This document shows, piece by piece, positions 1-7,088 of a stretch of 64,000 nucleotides of DNA. The DNA comes from GWE2-42-39 sp034003625 (GTDB lineage: Bacteria > Bacteroidota > Bacteroidia > Bacteroidales > Prolixibacteraceae). Under the pieces are notes generated by a model. The model worked only from the letters and a program-made list of their open reading frames with translations, was not told the origin of the DNA and ran no database searches. The stretch lies in contig JAVEYG010000022.1 in assembly GCA_034003625.1 (NCBI GenBank), positions 1 through 64,000 on the forward strand. The letters are read 5' to 3'. Both the position numbers and the translations under genes were made by a program. The first letter of the stretch is position 1. Each line of letters starts with the position of its first letter.

Positions 1-1
1 G

Positions 2-112
2 ATTTTTGAGGTTCAGGTGACCCTGCCTCAGAATGGACAAACCATCAAAAAAACATTACTCTTGACCGAAGAACAAAAGTACCTCGCCTCAATTTTTCAT
101 TTTGGGTGTTAA
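2..112 (+). CDS. C-terminal fragment of an unidentified protein
   Basis: An open frame enters from the left edge and ends at TAA 110-112. The 36 visible residues end in LTEEQKYLASIFHFGC and include a beta-strand-like stretch followed by a short helix. The composition is plausible for coding sequence, and a hairpin terminator follows 30 bp downstream. Only the C-terminus is visible. A transposase tail (for example IS1634-like) is one guess from the KKTLLLTEEQK pattern, but I cannot support it from this fragment. The gene is convergent with argS. Confidence 0.5.
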   Translation: MFEVQVTLPQNGQTIKKTLLLTEEQKYLASIFHFGC

Positions 113-141
113 AACGTGGAAGTCAGGTGTAGAAATCCATT

Positions 142-174
142 GAAAGGAGGCCAGTAGGGTCTCCTTTCTTCTTT
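142..174 (+). terminator. Rho-independent terminator of the left-edge gene
   Basis: GAAAGGAG (142-149) pairs with CTCCTTTC (161-168) across an 11-nt loop and is followed by TTCTTTT. It lies between the convergent left-edge frame and the end of argS. Confidence 0.65.
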
Positions 175-1964
175 TACATCCTGTCGACCACCCCAATACC
201 CAGTAGCTTCATTCCCGAACGAATAATTTTGGCGATTGTTTCAGCCAAAACCAGGCGTAGGTTGCGTACCTGTTCATTTTCTTCTTTCAGTATTGAGAAA
301 TCGTGGTAAAACTGATTGAATTCCTTTACTATGTCGTACACGTAATTGGCAATCAGGGCCGGGCTGTACATTATCCCCGCTTCTTCAACAACATGTTCAA
401 ACTGGGCAATTTTTTTTATCAGTTCCTGTTCTTTTTCGGTTGTTTCAATGTTCATGTCCAATGGTTGAAATTCAATGCCCTGTTCGGCAGCTTTGCGCAA
501 TACAGAACAGATACGCGCATAAGTATACAGGATGAACGGGCCTGTGTTCCCATTGAAGTCAATCGATTCTTCGGGGTTGAACAGCATGTTCTTTTTAGGG
601 TCGACTTTCAGTATAAAATATTTCAGCGCCCCCAATGCAATGGTGCGGAAGGTCTCTTCTGCTTCATGCTCCGGCAGCCCTTCCAATTTGCCCAATTCTT
701 CCGAAGTTTTCCGGGCAACCTGCACCATTTCCCCGATCAGGTCGTCGGCATCGACAACCGTTCCTTCGCGCGATTTCATTTTGCCGTTTGGCAGCTCGAC
801 CATTCCATATGAAAAGTGGTGCAGGCCTTTTCCCCATTCAAAGCCGAGTTTATCGAGCAAGATGGACAGTACCTGGAAATGGTAATTTTGCTCGTTGCCA
901 ACCACGTAAATCATTTTGTCGATTGTGTAGTCGTTGAACCGTTTTTTGGCGGTGCCAATATCCTGGGTCATGTACACCGAGGTGCCATCGCTGCGCAACA
1001 GTATTTTGTGGTCGAGGCCGTCGGCTGTCAGGTCGGCCCAAACCGAGCCGTCATCTTTCTGGTAGAAAATGCCTTCGTCCAGCCCTCTCAAAACCTCGTC
1101 GCGACCAACAATGTAAGTATCCGATTCGTAATATATCTTGTCGAAGTCGACGCCCAATTTTTTATAGGTTACATCGAACCCCTCATAAACCCAGCTGTTC
1201 ATGGTTTTCCAGAGCCCGATGGTTTCCGGGTCTTTGTTTTCCCATTTTCGCAACAACTCGCGGGCTTCAATAATTAAAGGGGCACTCTGTTCGGCTTCAT
1301 CGCTGTTCATCCCGTCTGCTATCAAATCAGCAATTTCCTTTTTGTATTCACGATCGAACAGAACATAGTATTTTCCAACCAAATGGTCGCCTTTCATCCC
1401 TGATGACTGGGGTGTTTCGCCGTTTCCCCATTTTTGCCATGCCAGCATTGATTTGCAGATATGGATGCCCCGGTCGTTTACAATATTGGTTTTTACCACC
1501 CGGTTGCCATTGGCTTTTAGGATTTCACAGAGCGAATACCCCAGCAGATTGTTGCGGATATGGCCCAGGTGGAGCGGTTTGTTGGTATTTGGCGATGAAT
1601 ATTCGATCATTACCACCGGAGAATTGCCGCCATGTTTTTTGATACCAAAATCAGGATTTGTATGTGCACTGTTCAATACCGACAACCAATATGAAGATGA
1701 AATGCGAATATTCAAAAATCCTTTTACTACATTGAATGCGTTCACTTCGCTAACATTCTGAAGCAGGTAGTTGCCTATTTCTTCGGCAGTTTGTTCAGGC
1801 GATTTTTTAGAAAACCGCAAAAAAGGGAACACAACCACGGTGAGGTCACCTTCAAATTCTTTGCGGGTAATTTGCACCTGGACTGTTTCAGCAGGCATTT
1901 TTTGTTGATAGAGATTTTCAACCGCTTCCAGTACTTTATCGCGTAGAATGAGATCAATCGTCAT
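174..1964 (-). CDS. argS: Arginyl-tRNA synthetase
   Basis: This cytoplasmic class I aminoacyl-tRNA synthetase charges tRNA-Arg with arginine. The predicted protein is 596 residues, normal for the family. The N-terminal Add1 domain covers about residues 1-100. The HIGH signature appears as HLGH (about 132-135) inside SSPNTNKPLHLGH, and the KMSK-like loop as KMKSREG (about 395-401). A C-terminal helical anticodon-binding (DALR) domain ends in GMKLLGIGVVDRM. The frame is open for 22 codons upstream, but I chose ATG 1964 (MTIDLILRD) because a TATCTTTG promoter element lies at 1992-1999, inside the longer frame. The gene appears monocistronic. Confidence 0.97.
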   Translation of the reverse strand: MTIDLILRDKVLEAVENLYQQKMPAETVQVQITRKEFEGDLTVVVFPFLRFSKKSPEQTAEEIGNYLLQNVSEVNAFNVVKGFLNIRISSSYWLSVLNSAHTNPDFGIKKHGGNSPVVMIEYSSPNTNKPLHLGHIRNNLLGYSLCEILKANGNRVVKTNIVNDRGIHICKSMLAWQKWGNGETPQSSGMKGDHLVGKYYVLFDREYKKEIADLIADGMNSDEAEQSAPLIIEARELLRKWENKDPETIGLWKTMNSWVYEGFDVTYKKLGVDFDKIYYESDTYIVGRDEVLRGLDEGIFYQKDDGSVWADLTADGLDHKILLRSDGTSVYMTQDIGTAKKRFNDYTIDKMIYVVGNEQNYHFQVLSILLDKLGFEWGKGLHHFSYGMVELPNGKMKSREGTVVDADDLIGEMVQVARKTSEELGKLEGLPEHEAEETFRTIALGALKYFILKVDPKKNMLFNPEESIDFNGNTGPFILYTYARICSVLRKAAEQGIEFQPLDMNIETTEKEQELIKKIAQFEHVVEEAGIMYSPALIANYVYDIVKEFNQFYHDFSILKEENEQVRNLRLVLAETIAKIIRSGMKLLGIGVVDRM

Positions 1965-1991
1965 TTTTATCCTGATTTTTAAATTGCTTGG

Positions 1992-1999
1992 CAAAGATA
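1992..1999 (-). promoter_or_regulatory. Bacteroidota -7 promoter element for argS
   Basis: On the minus strand TATCTTTG matches TAnnTTTG. It sits about 28 bp before the chosen argS ATG, leaving a short leader. About 19 bp upstream is a weak TGTG in place of the -33 TTTG. Confidence 0.5.
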
Positions 2000-2035
2000 A
2001 GATTTTCCGGGTAATGACACAGACAGGCATAAATG

Positions 2036-2061
2036 AAAAACCCCGTCCGGGGACAGGGTTT
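2036..2061 (-). terminator. Rho-independent terminator of the OmpA-family gene
   Basis: On the minus strand AAACCCTGTCC pairs fully with GGACGGGGTTT (two G-U or wobble positions) around a very short loop, followed by a T-rich run. It lies 21 bp beyond the OmpA-family stop codon. Confidence 0.7.
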
Positions 2062-2082
2062 CTACATTATTAAGGAATGATA

Positions 2083-3525
2083 TTATTTCAGTACCATTAT
2101 CATAAATTCAACCCTGCGGTTCATTTGCCTTCCTTCTGTTGTGGCATTTGTATCGGCGGGTTTACTTTCGCCAAACGCTTTTGTCTGATGGATACGCGAG
2201 CCGTTAATCCCTTTGCTTGTCAAATACGCAATAACCGAATCAATCCTTCTCTGTGAGAGTTTCATATTGTAATCTTCATCGGCTGTGTCATCCGTATGTC
2301 CGTACACATCGAGCAAAAATTCCGGATTGCCTTTAAGTATGTTCACAATATGGTCGAGTTTCTTTTTCGAGTAATCAGTAATATAACTTTGATCAACCAC
2401 AAAATAAACCGGTTCAATTTTTTGATCTGTTTGGGCTGGTACCCGTTCGGCTTCCTTTTCTTTCTTCGGACAGCCTTTTTCTTCGGGCACACCAGCTACA
2501 GTCGGGCAGGCATCTTCTGCATCTACAATCCCGTCTCCATCAGTATCGATCGGGCAACCGTCTTTGTCAACTTTCCAGCCTTTTGGAGTGCCGGGACACT
2601 TGTCGTTTTTATCAGCAACACCATCTCCGTCAGTGTCGGGGCAACCTTTCAGGGCAGGAATACCAGCGACATCCGGACATTCGTCATCTTTATCGGCAAT
2701 TCCGTCTCCATCTTTATCAGGACATCCTTTCAGGGCGGGTACCCCGGGTACCGTCGGGCAGTCGTCCTGATAATCCGCAATTCCATCGCCATCAGTATCA
2801 ACCGGACAACCTTTTTCGTCAACCTGAACTCCGACAGGAGTTTCCGGGCATTCATCTTTTCGGTCGGCCACTCCGTCTCCATCCGAATCTTTGGCTTTAC
2901 CCAGGGTAATTACCAAACCTGTTTTCATCCGTCGGTAAAGATCGTTGCCATCCAATAAACCAGTAGCTTCGTCAAAATTATCTTTTGTTGTATTGACCTG
3001 TCCATATTCAATGGTCCAGCTTATTTTATCGGTAATCCGCACTTTAGTCCCCAATCCAAAGTAAAAATCCAAAGCTCCCACGTTTTTGTCGTACGGGGTC
3101 GAACCTTTATCCAGACTGATCCCTTCTGAATGGCCTCCCATATAACCAAAGCCAGCTGCAGCAAAAGGTTGAATACGGGCATTTTCTTTAAAAATATACC
3201 CGTTGTTTAGTTTGTAGCGAAGGTTTAGCTCTCCGGTAAAAAAACGTCCCAGAAAACGGTTTCTTTCAGTTAAGATTGGCCCCGATTCGTCAATGTAATT
3301 GTAGTTTAAATTTAATACTCCGTCGAAAGAGGGGTTTAAATAGCGCATCAGGCTAAAATAGAATCCATCCCGCCAGTCGTTCATGTCGAATATCTGATCT
3401 CCAAGGTCTCCTTTGTATTGAAGGGTACCATATTCAACCCCCAAAGCCCACTTATTATCTGCATTCTGTGCAAATAAACTAAAGGTGGAAATAAAAAAAA
3501 CAAAAAATAAAACGGTTCGTTTCAT
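2083..3525 (-). CDS. OmpA-family outer-membrane protein with thrombospondin type 3 repeats
   Basis: This is a 480-residue outer-membrane protein predicted to link the outer membrane to peptidoglycan. Residues 1-20 are a signal peptide ending SLFAQ. Residues 21-210 look like an eight-stranded OprF-type beta-barrel. Residues 212-353 carry five TSP3 calcium-binding repeats (DxDGDGxxD with paired Cys-Pro). Residues about 370-480 are an OmpA C-terminal domain with VYGHTDDTADEDYNMKLSQ and the NRRVEF end. A closing terminator suggests single-gene transcription. This architecture is common in Bacteroidota. The TSP3 count varies between homologues, so the five repeats are descriptive only. Confidence 0.93.
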   Translation of the reverse strand: MKRTVLFFVFFISTFSLFAQNADNKWALGVEYGTLQYKGDLGDQIFDMNDWRDGFYFSLMRYLNPSFDGVLNLNYNYIDESGPILTERNRFLGRFFTGELNLRYKLNNGYIFKENARIQPFAAAGFGYMGGHSEGISLDKGSTPYDKNVGALDFYFGLGTKVRITDKISWTIEYGQVNTTKDNFDEATGLLDGNDLYRRMKTGLVITLGKAKDSDGDGVADRKDECPETPVGVQVDEKGCPVDTDGDGIADYQDDCPTVPGVPALKGCPDKDGDGIADKDDECPDVAGIPALKGCPDTDGDGVADKNDKCPGTPKGWKVDKDGCPIDTDGDGIVDAEDACPTVAGVPEEKGCPKKEKEAERVPAQTDQKIEPVYFVVDQSYITDYSKKKLDHIVNILKGNPEFLLDVYGHTDDTADEDYNMKLSQRRIDSVIAYLTSKGINGSRIHQTKAFGESKPADTNATTEGRQMNRRVEFMIMVLK

Positions 3526-3660
3526 GATAATAGATTTTTATTTAACGACAATTTACAATTTTTTTTAATGTTGCTGATAATATATTCTTAAAATAATGAA
3601 CCGTTTTGATTTTTCTTTGTTTCCGTTTCCCTTATCGATTCTGAAAATTTTTAACGTACT

Positions 3661-3690
3661 ACGTTCAGGGTAACAACGTACACCTGACAC
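3661..3690 (-). repeat. Fragment of the dispersed palindromic repeat
   Basis: This 30-bp stretch is identical at 27 of 30 positions to the reverse complement of 38064-38093, including the shared end ACACCTGACAC. It lies in an intergenic region and matches one arm of the element, plus its flank, seen at 38 kb. Confidence 0.75.
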
Positions 3691-3876
3691 ACAGTAGCCC
3701 TGCAGTAAAAGAAAGAATAGGGATGTGGAACGGGATCAGCTTTTCACTTTTTGGTATTTGTTGTAGCAAATCATAAAAACTGTCTATGTTTTACAAATCA
3801 GGGCAGTATGTTTCAGTAATCTCAGCATCGTAACTTCCAATAATCTTAGAGCCAAAGCTTAATAAATCAGGGCTTT

Positions 3877-3917
3877 AAAAAAAAAGAGGGTATCCACTCT
3901 TATTTGGACACCCTCTT
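3877..3917 (-). terminator. Rho-independent terminator of the PKD-repeat gene
   Basis: GAGGGTATCC (3886-3894 region) pairs with GGACACCCTC (3906-3915) with one weak pair. On the minus strand a run of nine T follows. It lies about 30 bp past the stop codon of the PKD gene. Confidence 0.85.
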
Positions 3918-3947
3918 CAATGATGGATATGCAGGATCGTAAATGTC

Positions 3948-5975
3948 CTATTTGCTGAATTTTTCAGTAGTAATAACTTTTTGATCGGCGGAAATTTTGC
4001 AAAGGTACATTCCTTTTTTCAGCGTACCGACATGAATACTGAACTGTTGACCGCTGTCAATATTAAAAAATTCCTGACAAATAATTTGTTTCCCGTTCAT
4101 ATCCAGAATCTCAACTTGTATCTCGTTGATGTGGTTTCCTGAATATCGGATGTTCAGCGTGGTATTGGCAGGGTTGGGAAATAATTTCACAGAAGAAGCC
4201 GACTGTACCGGGTCAATTCCTGTTCCGAAATCATTTATTTCAATTTTTTCAGAATAAATGATGTTCCCGGTCGCATCTTTCAAAACCAGGTTAGGTTCAC
4301 CGGAATTACAATTCACCATATTTAGCGGGATCGAATCGCTTTTTACCACTGTCCCGTCACAAAGACGCCATTCAACTGTATAATCCGGATTGTTCAACTG
4401 GTATTCGACGACCTGGCTCCCCCTGTTTCCGCTTACCCACCAGTTGACCGGAACTTCGGTAACTGTGCCATCCGAATTAAAAATGAAGGTCCCCGACACG
4501 ACGCAGCCATCCGGAATTGTTGCTTTTACCGAATATGTTCGTGTAGGACAAAGACCTTTTACTTCCTGTTCTTCCTCTCCGGTCGACCATACATAATGTA
4601 GGGCATCAACAGGTGAGTCTTTAAGGTAAACCTGTGCTTTGGCTGTTCCGGCACACGACGACACTTGGGGAGGGAAACTGGCCGAATAGCGCATTATATA
4701 CGGGCACTCGGGATTGTAAACGGTGCCAGTATCAGTTTTTGCTGCCGAAACATAGATTGTTTCGCACCATGTGCTCGTGCAACCGTCGGCGGTGTAAATA
4801 TCAAGACAAACTTTCTGGCTGGGTTTGAACATGTCGAAAGTTACGATTGGTTCCTTTTCGGTACTGGTGGTACCATCTTCGAAATTCCACAGCCGTTTTG
4901 TTACTTCCCCTTCCGAAACATCCGAGAGACGATAGGCAACCACTTCGGGGATGATAATGACATCGGTAGCCCGCTGATATTTGAACCATGCCTCACATCC
5001 TGGTTTTTCCTGCGGGATTTTTTCCATGTAAATGTTGATTGTTTCACACCATACAGCTTCGCAGCCGGTACTTGATTTCACCGTCAGGCAAACTTTCCGG
5101 AAAGGATTCGGAAATGCAACTGTGCTATCCTGTAAAACCGGAAAATTGAAAATATGTGTCGGGGCAGGTTCATTGCTGGTCGAGCCATCGCCAAAATCCC
5201 ATTTCCACTCCACTGCATCGGGATAGCTTTTGGTGCGAAAATCGAGTACCAACGCCGGGGCAAATGTTTGCACATTGTAATTTACGGAATACCAGAAATA
5301 AGTTTGGCAATCGACTGTTCCAGGATCGGTAACCGGTTTGTCGGGATTGTACACATATATGGCGTCGCAAAACGTATCGGAACACTGGTTTGCTCCAGAA
5401 ACAGTAAGGCAGACCTGATGTTTGCCGGGTTTAATATCGAAGGTGACGGCAGGTTCTCTTTCAGTGCTTGTCTGTCCATTGTCGAACTGCCAGAAATAAC
5501 TTAATGATTCGCCTTCTGCCAGATTGGTCAGTTGGAACGATGCCGTTCCCCTCACGGAGTCGTAAGCCGTTTGATAGTATTTGAACCCGGCCCTGCATAA
5601 CGGCACCTCGCCGGTTCCTTCCATGATGTTAATCACTTCGGAATAAAAACTTTTGCAACTGTCGGCAGTCAGAATGGTCAGGTTTACCGTACGGTACGGG
5701 TTGATCTTTACATTTGGCCCTGCAACCGGATGGTTGAAAATGAATGTCGGGTTTTGTTCGCGACTGGTACTTCCTTCTCCGAAATCCCAATACCATTCCA
5801 TCACTTTGCCTTCGGAACGATCATAAAAAGTAATAGCTGTAGCCGGAACTAAGGTCTTAATATCCGGATTGACTTCGTATTTAAAAAATGCTTTACAATT
5901 TACATTTGCACCTTCGGATTGTGCGTTGCCTGTCAAAACCGGGAAAAGTAACGCTATAAATAAAAATTTCTTCAT
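3948..5975 (-). CDS. Secreted PKD-repeat protein with T9SS sorting domain
   Basis: This 675-residue protein is predicted to be exported and then sorted by the type IX system. Residues 1-18 form a signal peptide (MKKFLFIALLFPVLTGNAQ). Four tandem PKD-like modules follow, each opening with C-x-x-x-F-x-Y and containing W-x-F-x-x-G-x-T-S, with closing pairs such as GCEAVWCETINIY. A fifth, less regular region starts near CPYIMRYSASFPP. The last 85 residues form a type A C-terminal sorting domain (VKLFPNPANTTLNIRYSG ... GMYLCKISADQKV). ATG 5981 gives two extra residues and cannot be excluded. No catalytic domain is visible, so it is likely an adhesin or structural surface protein. Confidence 0.85.
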   Translation of the reverse strand: MKKFLFIALLFPVLTGNAQSEGANVNCKAFFKYEVNPDIKTLVPATAITFYDRSEGKVMEWYWDFGEGSTSREQNPTFIFNHPVAGPNVKINPYRTVNLTILTADSCKSFYSEVINIMEGTGEVPLCRAGFKYYQTAYDSVRGTASFQLTNLAEGESLSYFWQFDNGQTSTEREPAVTFDIKPGKHQVCLTVSGANQCSDTFCDAIYVYNPDKPVTDPGTVDCQTYFWYSVNYNVQTFAPALVLDFRTKSYPDAVEWKWDFGDGSTSNEPAPTHIFNFPVLQDSTVAFPNPFRKVCLTVKSSTGCEAVWCETINIYMEKIPQEKPGCEAWFKYQRATDVIIIPEVVAYRLSDVSEGEVTKRLWNFEDGTTSTEKEPIVTFDMFKPSQKVCLDIYTADGCTSTWCETIYVSAAKTDTGTVYNPECPYIMRYSASFPPQVSSCAGTAKAQVYLKDSPVDALHYVWSTGEEEQEVKGLCPTRTYSVKATIPDGCVVSGTFIFNSDGTVTEVPVNWWVSGNRGSQVVEYQLNNPDYTVEWRLCDGTVVKSDSIPLNMVNCNSGEPNLVLKDATGNIIYSEKIEINDFGTGIDPVQSASSVKLFPNPANTTLNIRYSGNHINEIQVEILDMNGKQIICQEFFNIDSGQQFSIHVGTLKKGMYLCKISADQKVITTEKFSK

Positions 5976-6109
5976 AAGCATCGTTTTTTGAACATTGACT
6001 TTATCCCAGACAGATGAATAGAAAGAATGGTTGCGTCAACAATAGATAAAAAAAATCGGGAGAAAGAAGAAACAGGATTTCAGGGTGGGGTATACCCAGT
6101 ACACACAAT

Positions 6110-6149
6110 AAAAATGCCGTCCCCCTTTTGCTTGGGAAACGGCATTTTT
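6110..6149 (-). terminator. Bidirectional terminator after the small beta-barrel gene
   Basis: AAAAATGCCGT pairs with ACGGCATTTTT around a loop containing CCCCC and GGG. T-runs flank both sides, so it could stop transcription in either direction. It lies 22 bp past the stop of the 6172-6711 gene. Confidence 0.8.
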
Positions 6150-6171
6150 TTGTGTGAAAATATCTGATTGA

Positions 6172-6711
6172 TCAGAACTTATAGGCTACACCAACGGTTG
6201 CATAGGCAATTGAATAACCAAGCTCCAGATAAGCTCCCCAGTTTTCGCTAAATTCATAGCGGGCGCCAATCAATCCGCCGAGTACCAGGCCACCGGCAGA
6301 AGGCGAATCAATAGAACTATTACTGGGACCATCGTATTTGGTACTGGCAATGTTGTATCCCAAAACCAAACCGCCATAGGTGTCGAGTTTTTTGATGAAC
6401 GGGTAGTGGACCAATCCACGGGCAGCCACAACAATGTTGGTGTATTTCCATGAATAACCTCCTGTATAACCAGCAAGATCTTCCTTGTAGCCATAATAGC
6501 CCAGGTTTCCGCCAAGGCCCAAAACAAGGCCATCAACTCCAAGGAAGTCTTCCTTTACACCTTTCTCGTACGACACTTCAACTGGAGTTCCGTTGCTGTT
6601 CAGGCCTAAGCCGAATTTGAATAACTGAGTACCTTCTCCAAACATTTCCTGTGCATTTGAACTTACAGCGAAGAATGCAACAGCCGCAATAATCAATGTT
6701 AATTTTTTCAT
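6172..6711 (-). CDS. Small outer-membrane beta-barrel protein
   Basis: This 179-residue protein starts with a signal peptide (MKKLTLIIAAVAFFAVSSNAQ). The rest alternates hydrophobic and polar residues with many Gly and Tyr, as in eight-stranded barrels (GLGGNLGYYGYKED, GGLVLGYNIAST, GGLVLGGLIGARYEF). It ends in VGVAYKF, with a C-terminal aromatic residue typical of Bam substrates. It resembles the PorT/OmpW-like porin families of Bacteroidota, but I cannot assign a substrate. It has its own terminator and no operon partner. Sequence composition supports the class, not a function. Confidence 0.8.
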   Translation of the reverse strand: MKKLTLIIAAVAFFAVSSNAQEMFGEGTQLFKFGLGLNSNGTPVEVSYEKGVKEDFLGVDGLVLGLGGNLGYYGYKEDLAGYTGGYSWKYTNIVVAARGLVHYPFIKKLDTYGGLVLGYNIASTKYDGPSNSSIDSPSAGGLVLGGLIGARYEFSENWGAYLELGYSIAYATVGVAYKF

Positions 6712-7088
6712 AGTTGATTTTTTACATTTTTTACATCATTATTCTTTTCTCTTTTTCAGACCGAAAGAAGGGTAGTGGCGACCACTCCAAACGATCGGCT
6801 GATAACACAAAGCTATTCGGCTTGCAGAAAGGAAGGAAATAAGAAGGGGAGACAAAAAGTGGACAATTGGAAAATAGCTCCAACTATTCTTTCTTATCTC
6901 TCTGATAAACAAAACCTTTCTTTAGATTTCCTATTTAGTCACGCCTGATGCAAGGAGGGCCTCATGGTTAGTGTCCTGAAAGAACTGATCTTCGCTACGC
7001 TCAGAATGACAAGGAAAATACAGCTGCATCTCTGCATTGTGTATCGCGAAATCAGGAACCGGTACAACAAAAAACGCCTGGCGCGACT
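6712..7088. other. Intergenic region containing one repeat arm
   Basis: This 377-bp gap lies between the beta-barrel start and the end of the TPR-PAS gene. It contains a small hairpin AGTGGCGACCACT near 6772 and one arm of the dispersed repeat at 6990-7012. The open frame across 6964-7296 encodes translated repeat and antisense sequence, so I do not accept it as a gene. Confidence 0.6.
6990..7012 (-). repeat. Single arm of the dispersed palindromic repeat
   Basis: Read on the minus strand, the 23-bp arm begins TTGTCATTCTGAGCGTAGCG and ends AAG. It matches the arms at 38078-38100 and 49504-49526, and their right-hand partners. No second arm is visible here, so this copy is a half-element. Confidence 0.7.

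Larger units (their letters stand above)
3526..3947. other. Intergenic region with repeat fragment and terminator
   Basis: This 422-bp gap has no convincing coding frame. It contains an AT-rich leader just upstream of the OmpA-family gene, a 30-bp repeat fragment at 3661-3690, and a strong terminator for the PKD gene at 3877-3917. No clean TAnnTTTG promoter was found for the OmpA-family gene. Confidence 0.7.

Noticed and set aside
1..112. Transposase tail at the left edge
   Set aside because: The 36 residues do not carry a catalytic motif, so the identity is left open.
303..1277. Plus-strand open frames inside argS
   Set aside because: They are antisense to a complete, well-conserved argS and encode nothing recognisable.
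2500..2900. Short tandem DNA similarity
   Set aside because: It is the coding sequence of five TSP3 repeats, not a DNA repeat element.
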